47,814 nt of DNA from Butyrivibrio sp. XPD2002 (GTDB lineage: Bacteria > Bacillota > Clostridia > Lachnospirales > Lachnospiraceae), in the NCBI RefSeq assembly GCF_000423945.1, contig NZ_AUIY01000029.1, forward strand, positions 1-47,814. Direction: 5' to 3'. Every line of letters begins with the position of its first letter. Position 1 is the first letter of the stretch. Shown piece by piece: positions 7,818-16,061 of this stretch. The notes under the pieces were generated by a model. That model had not been told where the DNA came from, ran no database searches, and was given only the letters and a program-made list of their open reading frames with translations. The translations under genes and the position numbers were made by a program.

Positions 7818-9973
7818 AGTCCGTGATCATCCCTATATTCAGGTTCAAATACTCTGTTCTCTGCAATGTCCTTAGGCTTACTGAGCTGAGTTGCTTCTTT
7901 TCCAAAGAGCTTCTGTGAGTTCAGCGGATCCTGTCCTCTTCTGGTAACCTTCACATACTCTCCTTCTTTATTCATAATGTGAGCCTTGACGTTATCGTTG
8001 AGTTCAGAGTCCAAAATATGCCACAGCTTCTTACGAAGCTCGGGGTTCTCAACAGGGAACATGATCTCAACTCTTCGTTCAAGGTTTCTTGGCATCCAGT
8101 CGGCACTTGAAGCATAGTACTCCGGACTTCCGCCATTCTCAAAATAAAAGATTCTGCTGTGCTCAAGGAAGTTACCTACTATTGAGCGGACACTTATATT
8201 CTCGCTCACACCGGGGATTCCGGTCCTGAGGCAGCATATACCTCTTACAATAAGATCAATCTTAACCCCGACACTGCTGGCTTCATAGAGCGCCGCAATA
8301 ACATCCTTGTGACAGATTGAATTCATCTTGGCGATGATATGTGCAGGCTCTCCGTTCTTTGCATGCTCAGCCTCTCTCTTAATAAGATCGAGTACTCTGT
8401 CCTTAAGCCAGAGAGGTGCCAGAGTAAGCTTATTCCATACTACAGGCTCTGAATAACCTGAAAGCATGTTGAATACGGCTGTCGCGTCCTCACCATAGGC
8501 TTCAGCGCAGGTAAACATACCAACATCGGTATAAAGCTTAGCTGTGGAGTCATTATAGTTACCTGTTGCAAGGTGAACATAACGTCTGATACCGTCTTCC
8601 TCTTTTCTAACAACGAGTGTTATCTTACTGTGAGTCTTCAGACCCTTAAGACCGTAAATAACGTGGCAGCCTGCTTTCTCAAGCATCTTTGCCCATACGA
8701 TATTGTTCTCCTCATCAAAACGAGCCTTCAGCTCAACCAGTACGGAAACCTGCTTACCATTGTCGGCTGCCTTTGCAAGGGCTGCGATAATGGGTGAGTT
8801 ACCACTTACACGGTAGAGGGTCTGCTTGATGGCAAGAACAGCAGGGTCGGAAGCTGCAGTCTCTACAAATCTGACAACCGGATCAAAGCTCTCATAGGGG
8901 TGATGCATTAAAATATCACCCTCTCTTATACATGCAAAAATGTCGCGGTCCAGAGGAAGCTCCGGAACGGGAGCGGGCGGATTATATCCATGCTCCTTAA
9001 GATAATCGAAGCCCTCGATTCCATACAGCTTCATAAGGAAGGTCAGATCAAGCGGACCGTCAACAGTATAAATCTCGCTCTGTTCAACCTTGAGCTCATC
9101 AACCAGAATCTTAAGAAGCCGCTTATCAAAGCCCTTCTCAACCTCAAGTCTTATAGCCTGGCCCCACTGCCTTCTCTTAAGCTGTTTCTCTATTTCCTTA
9201 AGAAGATCTTCTGCCTCATCCTCATCGATTGATAAGTCGGCATTTCGTCCAACTCTAAACGGATAACAGCACACGATATCATAGTTAAGGAAAAGCTTGC
9301 GAATGTTTCTCTGAATGATCTGCTCAAGGAGCATAATCTTCCTTACACCGCTCTGCTCAGGAATCTCCATGATTCTCGGAAGCACCGAAGGCACCTGAAC
9401 CATGGCAAATTCCATTTCATCATTGTCCTTAGCCTTAACAAGAGCTCCTATATTAAGAGTCTTGTTCCTGATAAGAGGAAAAGGTCTGGAGGAATCCACC
9501 GCCATTGGAGTAAGAACAGGATAAACGAAATCATCAAAATATCTGTCGATATAGTCCGCTTCCTCAGCATTAAGATTCTTATAATCTCTTACAACCTCCA
9601 CTCCGTTCTCACCAAGCTCAGGCAATAACAGACGATTGTAAACCTTGTACTGTTCATTTTCAAAATCATGGACAACAGCGGTTACTCTTTCTAGCTGTTC
9701 CTTAGGAGACAGTCCTGCAATATCAGGCTTTTTATATCCGGCATTTATCATATCCTTAAGGGATGCGACACGAACCATGAAGAATTCATCAAGGTTGCTG
9801 GCCGTGATACTTAAGAACTTAAGCTTCTCAAACAGAGGTGTGGATTTGTCCTTTGCCTCTGACAAACATCTGCTATTGAATTGGAGCCAGCTCAGCTCTC
9901 GGTTAATATAATAGCCGTCATAATAGAAATTTATAGCTTTTGATTCTATCTGTTTATTCTTTTTTGTTGACAT
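7814..9973 (-). CDS. ppk1: Polyphosphate kinase 1
   Basis: A 719-residue enzyme of full length, which builds polyphosphate from ATP reversibly. The N-terminal domain (INRELSWLQFNSRCLSEA), the head domain and both phospholipase-D-like catalytic domains are recognisable. The autophosphorylated His of E. coli PPK1 (His435) aligns with His448 in GLKTHSKITLV, and the second active-site His (His592) with His605 in FLEHSRIFYF. The mobile-loop ELKARFDEENNI segment is present. The gene follows ppx by 39 bp, which contains a palindromic repeat supplying the likely ribosome site GAGGG. Cytoplasmic or membrane-associated location is expected. Confidence 0.96.
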   Translation of the reverse strand: MSTKKNKQIESKAINFYYDGYYINRELSWLQFNSRCLSEAKDKSTPLFEKLKFLSITASNLDEFFMVRVASLKDMINAGYKKPDIAGLSPKEQLERVTAVVHDFENEQYKVYNRLLLPELGENGVEVVRDYKNLNAEEADYIDRYFDDFVYPVLTPMAVDSSRPFPLIRNKTLNIGALVKAKDNDEMEFAMVQVPSVLPRIMEIPEQSGVRKIMLLEQIIQRNIRKLFLNYDIVCCYPFRVGRNADLSIDEDEAEDLLKEIEKQLKRRQWGQAIRLEVEKGFDKRLLKILVDELKVEQSEIYTVDGPLDLTFLMKLYGIEGFDYLKEHGYNPPAPVPELPLDRDIFACIREGDILMHHPYESFDPVVRFVETAASDPAVLAIKQTLYRVSGNSPIIAALAKAADNGKQVSVLVELKARFDEENNIVWAKMLEKAGCHVIYGLKGLKTHSKITLVVRKEEDGIRRYVHLATGNYNDSTAKLYTDVGMFTCAEAYGEDATAVFNMLSGYSEPVVWNKLTLAPLWLKDRVLDLIKREAEHAKNGEPAHIIAKMNSICHKDVIAALYEASSVGVKIDLIVRGICCLRTGIPGVSENISVRSIVGNFLEHSRIFYFENGGSPEYYASSADWMPRNLERRVEIMFPVENPELRKKLWHILDSELNDNVKAHIMNKEGEYVKVTRRGQDPLNSQKLFGKEATQLSKPKDIAENRVFEPEYRDDHGL

Positions 9974-9981
9974 ATATTGTT

Positions 9982-10009
9982 CACCCTCATCGCCCCTTGG
10001 GCACCTTCC
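9982..10009 (-). repeat. Dispersed palindromic repeat that supplies the ppk1 ribosome site
   Basis: On the minus strand this reads GGTGCCCAAGGGGCGATGAG then GGTGA, with a GCCC/GGGC hairpin and a GATGAGGGT tail. It closely matches the repeat at 35879-35923. The GAGGG lies 10 bases before the ppk1 start, so the repeat appears to act as the Shine-Dalgarno region. Confidence 0.55.
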
Positions 10010-10012
10010 ACA

Positions 10013-11557
10013 CTATAATCTCTTTTGTCTGATAACAGGTTGTATTCCATAAACCTGCTCAAAGAAGCTGCCTCTCGAACTGAACAAACCTTTTTCAAGT
10101 GAAATATCAGCCATGGTATCAACTGTTATCTCCAGCTCCTTGTCCTTGACTGAAACCTTGACATTCTTAAATTTCTGCCTGTGGGTTCTGTCGAGTCCGT
10201 TCGCTATTCTGAGAATCGCAGTAAGCTTGGTAATTATGAGGTAGGCATCGTGATCAATTCCGTGGAATCTGTAGCCACCTGCTTTGTAATATTCGAAGTC
10301 ATCATGGTTGAACCTTACCACGTTGGCAACGATAGACCTCTCCAGATGGGAAAGACCAATTATCTCAGTTGACATTATGATGTTATAGGAGCAGTCTCCC
10401 AGGTTGACCATGCTTATGTATTTTCCACAGTCATGAAGTATGGTACAGATTTGCAATAGCAATCGTTCTCTTTTACCAAGTCCATGAACCTTTTTCATGC
10501 TGTCAAAAATATTAAGTGCTATCGTTTGAAGTGTCTCACTGCGCTGTCTGCTTCCCATATATCTTCTGGAAATATTCTGAGCGCAGGCCACGATATCCTG
10601 CTCGAAATCGTGGGAGCTTCTGATGTATTTCTTCCTCTCCGCATACTCGAAGGCTATACCATCGCAGAGGGTTCCTCCCGGAGCCCAGATAGTCTCAGCA
10701 TTAAGTACTGAGAGGATATTGGAAACCAGAAGTCCCGAAACATACATCAGCATTATGTTGTCCTGAGCAAGCCCCAGCTTCTTGGAGGTATCCTGGAGAG
10801 ATTTACCTGCAAGTCCTCCAATGTAGTTCTGGAACTCTCTTGCGGATGCATATCCCTTCTCATCCATTCCGAGATTAATTCTTTGAAGAACAGGTGATAC
10901 GTAATCATCAAGAAGGATTACATTCTCAACCTTCCTGTCCTTAAGATGCATTTTGGCAAATACATTCAGCTGTGATTCCACCAGCTCCTGAACCAGCATG
11001 GGATATTTACTATGTCCCGGCTGAATGAGTTGCATTGTGGAATGAAGTCTCAGTACGCCAAGGCGCAGCTGCTGAGTCGTAACAAGAGTATCATTCTCGA
11101 AAAGAGATATCTGGATACTTCCTCCTCCGACATCAACAATAGCAGTTGGTTTTTCCAAAAACTTAAAAAATCGTTCGTTATTAAGAGCTACAGATTTGTA
11201 GTCAAGGAAGCGCTGCTCAGAGTTACTAAGGATATCAATCTCAAGCCCGGTCCTCTGCCTCAAAAGCTCAAGCACAGTATCAATGTCTCTGGTCTCACGC
11301 ATGGCACTGGTACCATAGGCCTGATAACGCGAAACACGATACCCCTCCATGATCTTGCTGTAATCAGTGAGAATTCTGATAAGCTCATCCATATGCGTAG
11401 CTGAAATCTGCCCGGTCGCATAGGTCTCCGTTCCAAGATCAATCTTGTGGCTTACATGATCAATCTCCTTAACACCCTTTTTCTGCGACATCTCGTAGAT
11501 TTTCATCTCTAAAGCATAAGATCCAAGGTCAACTGCGGCAAAAACATCTATTGCCAT
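10013..11557 (-). CDS. ppx: Ppx/GppA-type exopolyphosphatase with C-terminal HD domain
   Basis: A 514-residue protein. Residues 1-300 form the actin-like Ppx/GppA fold: phosphate loops AVDLGSYALEMKI (residues 8-20) and VDVGGGSIQISLF (141-153), with Glu114 in SNSEQRF where the general base is expected. The C-terminal part is an HD-type domain with ILHDCGKYISM (His375-Asp376). It should degrade polyphosphate from chain ends or hydrolyse pppGpp; the pairing with ppk1 favours polyphosphate. It sits between the chorismate mutase-ATPase gene (24 bp) and ppk1 (39 bp). The ribosome site is strong (TAGGAGGGG). Confidence 0.9.
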   Translation of the reverse strand: MAIDVFAAVDLGSYALEMKIYEMSQKKGVKEIDHVSHKIDLGTETYATGQISATHMDELIRILTDYSKIMEGYRVSRYQAYGTSAMRETRDIDTVLELLRQRTGLEIDILSNSEQRFLDYKSVALNNERFFKFLEKPTAIVDVGGGSIQISLFENDTLVTTQQLRLGVLRLHSTMQLIQPGHSKYPMLVQELVESQLNVFAKMHLKDRKVENVILLDDYVSPVLQRINLGMDEKGYASAREFQNYIGGLAGKSLQDTSKKLGLAQDNIMLMYVSGLLVSNILSVLNAETIWAPGGTLCDGIAFEYAERKKYIRSSHDFEQDIVACAQNISRRYMGSRQRSETLQTIALNIFDSMKKVHGLGKRERLLLQICTILHDCGKYISMVNLGDCSYNIIMSTEIIGLSHLERSIVANVVRFNHDDFEYYKAGGYRFHGIDHDAYLIITKLTAILRIANGLDRTHRQKFKNVKVSVKDKELEITVDTMADISLEKGLFSSRGSFFEQVYGIQPVIRQKRL

Positions 11558-11581
11558 ATGCGCCCCTCCTACATAAGTCTG

Positions 11582-13198
11582 TTATTTTCCAAGAAGATAG
11601 TCGATAAACTGCTGAGCGGTACGTCCTGAAAGGCCGCCGTGATTCATCTCCCATTTTCTTGCCTCTGCTACAAGTTCCTCCTCCGGCATATCTATGCCTT
11701 CGCGCTTAGCTAAAACACGTACTATTTCATCATATTCCTTCATCTCGGGAGCTCCGAAATAGATCGTCACGCCGAAACGGTTAGCCAGTGAAAGCTTCTC
11801 CTGAACAGTATCGTTCCTGTGAAGGTCATCATCAAGCACTGCGGGCTTATCCTTAAAGCTCTCTCTGATGAGATGTCTCCTGTTGGAGGTCGCATAGATA
11901 AGCACATTCTCCGGCTTTTTCTCAAGACCGCCCTCAATGACAGCCTTAAGATACTTGTAATCTGTCTCAAACTCCTCGAAGCTGAGGTCATCCATGTATA
12001 TGATGAATTTATAATTTCTGCCCTTTATCTGGGCTATAACGTCATTAAGATCCTTAAACTGATGCTTGTAAACTTCAATAATTCTAAGTCCCTTATCGAA
12101 GTATTCATTGGCAATAGCCTTGATACAGGAGGATTTACCTGTTCCCGCATCTCCGTACAAAAGGCAGTTATTGGCCTTTTTACCTGCCACAAATGCATCT
12201 GTATTTGTGGCAAGCTTCTGCTTTGCTATCTCATAGCCTACAAGATCAGCAAGCTGCACATGTCTGATATTCCTTATGGGTTCGATCACTGCAGAGGGCT
12301 CTGCATGTCTTACTCTGAAGGCCTTATGAAGTCCGAATTTACCAACTCCATACTGCTTATAGAAAAGAGCAAGTTCACTAAGCATATCCTCAGCGTTCTC
12401 ACACTTCGATAACGTTACTGCAAGCTCGCAGATTCTATCCCTTACTCTTGTATTGAAGACCTTGCTGTCAGAGGATCCGGCCTTAAAATCAAAAAGTGCC
12501 GAAAGCTCAGGTGTTCCAAGGCGCTTGATCATCTCGGAAAAGTCTAAGTCAAACCATGTCTTAAAGCGTGTAAGATCATGGAGTGCAATCTCCCTTATGG
12601 AGCCATCCGTATCTCCGCGCATCTCGTCTGCCATACTGTAGGCATTTTCATCAGACACCAGTAAAAGTGCAAGAAAGGCATGCCAGAGATTGCCATAAAA
12701 GCCGCGCCTTGCAGACTCATCTATAAGGATGCTCATACAGGTATGAACCAGTTCCTCCTGCTCACCGCGTGTGTAATGAGCCTCTGCCCCTTTTTTGTCT
12801 GCAAGAATAACAAGTGTATCCCTGAGCCAGGCCTGCTCCTTTGTGGCATTCCTGTAGAGAATAAGTGAATTATCCTTTACTTCCTCCGAAAATACCGGGT
12901 CATAATCTTTTCCGTTATCAAGAGCTCCGCTCTCTGAAAGCTTCTCGTACTGACGCTTACGGCTTATCTCCATTATCTTCTCGATAAATTCACCGGCAGC
13001 ATCTCTGTTCTCATCATCATTGGCAAGTGCCTTAAAAGCTTCGATTTTCTGAATTTCACGTTCCTTATCAAAAACGCTTTTTCCTGAATGTATCTTGTAA
13101 TCAGCCACCTTCTCGCTTATCTTCATTCTCTGTTCAAACAGCTTCAAAAGCTCCGCATCAATTTCGTCAATATCCAAGCGAAGTTCGTTCAAGTCCAT
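11582..13198 (-). CDS. Fusion: AroQ-type chorismate mutase domain plus DUF815 AAA+ ATPase
   Basis: A 538-residue protein. Residues 1-88 match AroQ (type II) chorismate mutase. Arg7, Arg24, Lys35, Asp44, Arg47, Glu48 and Gln83 align with E. coli P-protein Arg11, Arg28, Lys39, Asp48, Arg51, Glu52 and Gln88, so every substrate-contacting residue appears kept. Residues 90-300 are a mostly helical region I do not recognise. Residues 300-538 are a DUF815-family AAA+ ATPase: Walker A GDAGTGKSS (349-357), Walker B FIIYMDDLSFEEF, and the family segment LIYATSNRRHLI. The start at 13198 follows AGGAGA by nine bases; a TTG at 13216 overlaps that site and is rejected. It heads the polyphosphate operon. 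A chorismate mutase role is not obvious there; the domain may sense a metabolite. The fusion is the main oddity of the window. Confidence 0.85.
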   Translation of the reverse strand: MDLNELRLDIDEIDAELLKLFEQRMKISEKVADYKIHSGKSVFDKEREIQKIEAFKALANDDENRDAAGEFIEKIMEISRKRQYEKLSESGALDNGKDYDPVFSEEVKDNSLILYRNATKEQAWLRDTLVILADKKGAEAHYTRGEQEELVHTCMSILIDESARRGFYGNLWHAFLALLLVSDENAYSMADEMRGDTDGSIREIALHDLTRFKTWFDLDFSEMIKRLGTPELSALFDFKAGSSDSKVFNTRVRDRICELAVTLSKCENAEDMLSELALFYKQYGVGKFGLHKAFRVRHAEPSAVIEPIRNIRHVQLADLVGYEIAKQKLATNTDAFVAGKKANNCLLYGDAGTGKSSCIKAIANEYFDKGLRIIEVYKHQFKDLNDVIAQIKGRNYKFIIYMDDLSFEEFETDYKYLKAVIEGGLEKKPENVLIYATSNRRHLIRESFKDKPAVLDDDLHRNDTVQEKLSLANRFGVTIYFGAPEMKEYDEIVRVLAKREGIDMPEEELVAEARKWEMNHGGLSGRTAQQFIDYLLGK

Positions 13199-13216
13199 AC
13201 GTACGTCTCTCCTCAA

Positions 13217-13393
13217 AAAATGCCTGTTCGGCTTAAAATAATATTAATATAAATTGTACCATAAAATTGAAATAAAACTCCGATAATTTCACGGAAAGTT
13301 AATAGTTTTGTAGCCAAAAACCGTGATATACTTAATAAAATAAAGTTTATAAATAATTGTTTTCGAGCATTTTCCGAATCAGGATGGTAAATT
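13217..13393. promoter_or_regulatory. Divergent promoter region (polyphosphate operon / DUF5050 gene)
   Basis: This AT-rich stretch holds both starts. For the minus strand, TACAAT at 13258-13253 is a plausible -10 box without a good -35. For the plus strand, TGATATACT at 13324-13332 is an extended -10 box, also with a poor -35. Weak -35 elements on both sides are compatible with activator control, but no operator was recognised. Confidence 0.4.
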
Positions 13394-14416
13394 ATGGAAA
13401 ACAAAAGAGTTATTATAGGCTTTTCAGCCGCTATTACCTTCATCACAATATTTATTTTAATATATGCTCTGCGTAACCGTGTGCCGCTTAATGATGAATC
13501 AGCCATCGGTAACACCGCAGGAAATCTATATAATGGCGGGCTTTTCCTTGAGATGGATGGAAAGGTGTACTTTTCAAATCCTCTTGATAGTGATGCCATG
13601 TATTCCATGAATCCCGATGAAACAGACCTTAATGACCTGACCATGATGTCCGTTAGAAATATAGTAGGCCACGGCAAGTACGTCTACTACTATATGGATA
13701 CCACAAAAAGTAACGCTACCAGTGACTTAAAGGGTCTTGGCCGTGTGTCTACTTTTTATGGACTTTACAGAAGTGAAACAGACGGTGATAAGCAAAAGAT
13801 GCTGGACAGAGAGATAATCTCTTCTATCCAGCTTGTTGGCAGTGACCTGTATTATACGGTTGATACAGGAAAAAAGATCGGCCTTAATAAGATCAGAATC
13901 GACGGTCAGAATCCTTCAATAATCACCACAGAGCTCCTTGACCCGTCCTGCGCACTTAATAGCAAAATCTATTACAGCGGAGTTGATCTTGATCATGATC
14001 TCCACGTAATAGATACACTTTCCAATGATACATCTTCCACCGTTCTTGTCGGCAATATCTGGCAGCCTATCGTTCAGGGCGACTATGTCTACTATATCGA
14101 TGCTGCTCATCACTACAGACTTTGCCGCTCCAGTCTCATAAATGGAAGCACCGAGGTTTTGACCAATTCCCGCGTAGATTATTACAACATGAACGAATAC
14201 AATATCTTTTATGCTACCTCAGAGGCAGGAAACCAGACCCTCAGAGTTATGAAGCTCGATGGTTCCGGTAACACCGTTATTGCTGAGGGTGTTTTCCATG
14301 GTCTTAGCCTCACTTCAAAGTATCTTTATTTCAAGCCCTTTGGCGTAGAAAATGTCATGTATCACATTCCGATTGACGGCTCTGCACCTGTCACAACTTT
14401 CAATCCAAATAGATGA
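13394..14416 (+). CDS. Membrane-anchored DUF5050-like beta-propeller protein
   Basis: A 340-residue protein with one N-terminal membrane anchor (residues 5-27, VIIGFSAAITFITIFILIYA) and an extracytoplasmic domain. The outer part consists of repeated short blades with a Y-Y-x-D or Y-F-x-x pattern (VYFSNP, YVYYYMD, LYYTVD, YVYYIDAAHHYRLCR, IFYATSE), as in DUF5050 and low-density-lipoprotein-receptor-like propeller proteins. It probably folds as a beta-propeller outside the membrane; no catalytic motif is visible. It is transcribed away from the polyphosphate operon and ends 83 bp before pyrB, which has its own promoter. Confidence 0.68.
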   Translation: MENKRVIIGFSAAITFITIFILIYALRNRVPLNDESAIGNTAGNLYNGGLFLEMDGKVYFSNPLDSDAMYSMNPDETDLNDLTMMSVRNIVGHGKYVYYYMDTTKSNATSDLKGLGRVSTFYGLYRSETDGDKQKMLDREIISSIQLVGSDLYYTVDTGKKIGLNKIRIDGQNPSIITTELLDPSCALNSKIYYSGVDLDHDLHVIDTLSNDTSSTVLVGNIWQPIVQGDYVYYIDAAHHYRLCRSSLINGSTEVLTNSRVDYYNMNEYNIFYATSEAGNQTLRVMKLDGSGNTVIAEGVFHGLSLTSKYLYFKPFGVENVMYHIPIDGSAPVTTFNPNR

Positions 14417-14425
14417 TTTTTTTAC

Positions 14426-14453
14426 TAGACAATGAGCCTCAAACATATATAAT
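14426..14453 (+). promoter_or_regulatory. Promoter of pyrBI
   Basis: TAGACA (14426-14431), a 16-base spacer and TATAAT (14448-14453). The short leader before pyrB shows no terminator-antiterminator pair of the PyrR type, so any pyrimidine control is not evident here. Confidence 0.65.
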
Positions 14454-14499
14454 TGATTAAGAAAAAAAGTTAATCAGTATATATGGGAGTGCAGAATCT

Positions 14500-15459
14500 A
14501 TGATGAATAATCTAAGACACATGATGCGTCCGCTTGACTTCTCAGTTGAAGAGCTCGATCAGCTTTTTGACACCGCAGGAGACATTGAACGGAACATGAG
14601 CAGCTATGCTCACAAATGCGATGGTAATATCCTCGCTACCTGTTTCTATGAACCCAGTACACGAACAAGACTCAGCTTTGAAACAGCAATGCTCAGACTT
14701 GGCGGTCAGATTATCGGTTTTGCCGATGCTTCCAGTTCATCCGTTTCTAAAGGCGAAAGTGTCGCCGATACTATCCGTGTTATTTCCAGCTTCGCTGATA
14801 TCTGTGCGATGCGCCATCCCAAGGAAGGTGCCCCTATGGTAGCAGCAGCGAATTCTATTATTCCAGTTATCAATGCCGGTGATGGCGGTCATCACCACCC
14901 CACGCAGACTCTTACAGATCTTCTCACTATTCGTTCTTTATATGGCTCACTTGGTGGCTTTACTATTGGTCTCTGCGGCGATCTTAAGTTTGGCAGAACC
15001 GTTCATTCTCTTATAAATGCATTAGTTCGTTATAAGGACATCCATTTTATTTTCATATCACCTAATGAACTCCGTGTTCCTGATTACATCACGGATCTTC
15101 TGAATGAAAACAACATATCTTATGAGGAAGTAATAAAGCTCGAGGACGTAATGCCAAGACTGGATCTGCTCTACATGACAAGAGTTCAGAAGGAACGTTT
15201 CTTCAACGAAGAGGATTACATCCGTCTGCGTGACTTCTATATTCTGAATGAGGAAAAGATGGCGATGGCTAAAAAGGATATGCATATCCTCCACCCGCTT
15301 CCCAGAGTTAATGAGATTTCCGTAGAAGTGGACAATGATCCCAGAGCCGCTTATTTCAAGCAGGTTCAGTATGGTCTGTATGTAAGAATGGCACTGATAC
15401 TGACACTTCTTGATAAGACAGACGCTCATATGAATCACGGGTTGTTAAGAACCTTTTAA
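14500..15459 (+). CDS. pyrB: Aspartate carbamoyltransferase catalytic subunit
   Basis: Makes N-carbamoyl-aspartate from carbamoyl phosphate and aspartate, the committed step of pyrimidine synthesis. The 319-residue protein has the carbamoyl-phosphate motif STRTR (53-57), the mobile Lys84 in SVSKGES, HPTQ (133-136) and the C-terminal HPLPR motif. It is followed by pyrI after 53 bp, so a holoenzyme of catalytic trimers and regulatory dimers is expected. The ribosome site GGGAGTG precedes two adjacent ATG codons; the first is used here, though 14503 is equally possible. The last ten residues ([11 protein letters not shown]) extend a little beyond the usual end. Confidence 0.96.
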   Translation: MMNNLRHMMRPLDFSVEELDQLFDTAGDIERNMSSYAHKCDGNILATCFYEPSTRTRLSFETAMLRLGGQIIGFADASSSSVSKGESVADTIRVISSFADICAMRHPKEGAPMVAAANSIIPVINAGDGGHHHPTQTLTDLLTIRSLYGSLGGFTIGLCGDLKFGRTVHSLINALVRYKDIHFIFISPNELRVPDYITDLLNENNISYEEVIKLEDVMPRLDLLYMTRVQKERFFNEEDYIRLRDFYILNEEKMAMAKKDMHILHPLPRVNEISVEVDNDPRAAYFKQVQYGLYVRMALILTLLDKTDAHMNHGLLRTF

Positions 15460-15512
15460 CCCCGCAGCGTCATCTCCCCTCGAGGGAAGGAACATAGTAG
15501 AAAGGAAACAAT

Positions 15513-15947
15513 ATGCTTAACGTTGGAAAAATCGAAGAAGGCTTCGTTTTAGATCATATAAAGGCCGGACGCAGCATGCAGATCTATCACCACTTAGGTC
15601 TCGATAAGCTGGACTGCACCGTTGCTATTATCAAAAATGCAAAGAGTAACGTCATGGGTAAAAAGGATATCCTGAAGGTTGAGTGCGACATCGACACCCT
15701 TGACCTGGACGTCCTGGCATTCATCGACCACAACATCACTGTTAACGTTATCAAGGCCGGTGAAATCGTAGAAAAAAGAGCACTTTTCCTGCCTCATGAG
15801 ATAAAGAACGTAATAAAATGCCACAATCCCCGCTGCATAACATCAATCGAGCAGGGTCTGCCCCACATCTTCTATCTCGCAGATGAGGACAAGGAAGTTT
15901 ACCGCTGCAAATACTGCGATGAAAAATACGGCGAAAGCTCAAAATAA
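15513..15947 (+). CDS. pyrI: Aspartate carbamoyltransferase regulatory subunit
   Basis: A 144-residue zinc protein that binds the nucleotide effectors (CTP, ATP) and holds the catalytic trimers together. The nucleotide-binding domain occupies about residues 1-95. The zinc site is formed by Cys103, Cys108, Cys132 and Cys135, in the C-x4-C and C-x2-C arrangement of the family. It follows pyrB with a good ribosome site (AAAGG, seven bases before the start) and is closed by a strong terminator. The pair implies allosteric control at the enzyme level, consistent with no attenuator being seen upstream. Confidence 0.96.
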   Translation: MLNVGKIEEGFVLDHIKAGRSMQIYHHLGLDKLDCTVAIIKNAKSNVMGKKDILKVECDIDTLDLDVLAFIDHNITVNVIKAGEIVEKRALFLPHEIKNVIKCHNPRCITSIEQGLPHIFYLADEDKEVYRCKYCDEKYGESSK

Positions 15948-16002
15948 ATAATGCTGTAAAATAAGTATTACTAATACAAACATTAAAAACAGCCATTAAA
16001 AA

Positions 16003-16042
16003 AACCACCCTTCCGGTTATTGCGGAAAGGTGGTTCTTTTTA
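16003..16042. terminator. Bidirectional terminator after pyrI
   Basis: AACCACCCTTCCG and CGGAAAGGTGGTT form a stem with one mismatched pair around GTTATTG, followed by CTTTTTAT on the plus strand and preceded by an A-run that gives a T-run on the minus strand. It serves pyrBI and the convergent membrane-protein gene ending at 16062. Confidence 0.88.
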
Positions 16043-16061
16043 TCAGTGATTCATTTCAGGA

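Noticed and set aside
11819..12412. A 197-codon open frame on the plus strand
   Set aside because: It lies entirely opposite the DUF815 ATPase domain, has no ribosome site and no recognisable motif. Long shadow frames are common opposite genes with this codon use.
13199..13216. TTG start extending the chorismate mutase fusion by six residues
   Set aside because: The extension would include the ribosome site AGGAGA; the ATG at 13198 has proper spacing.
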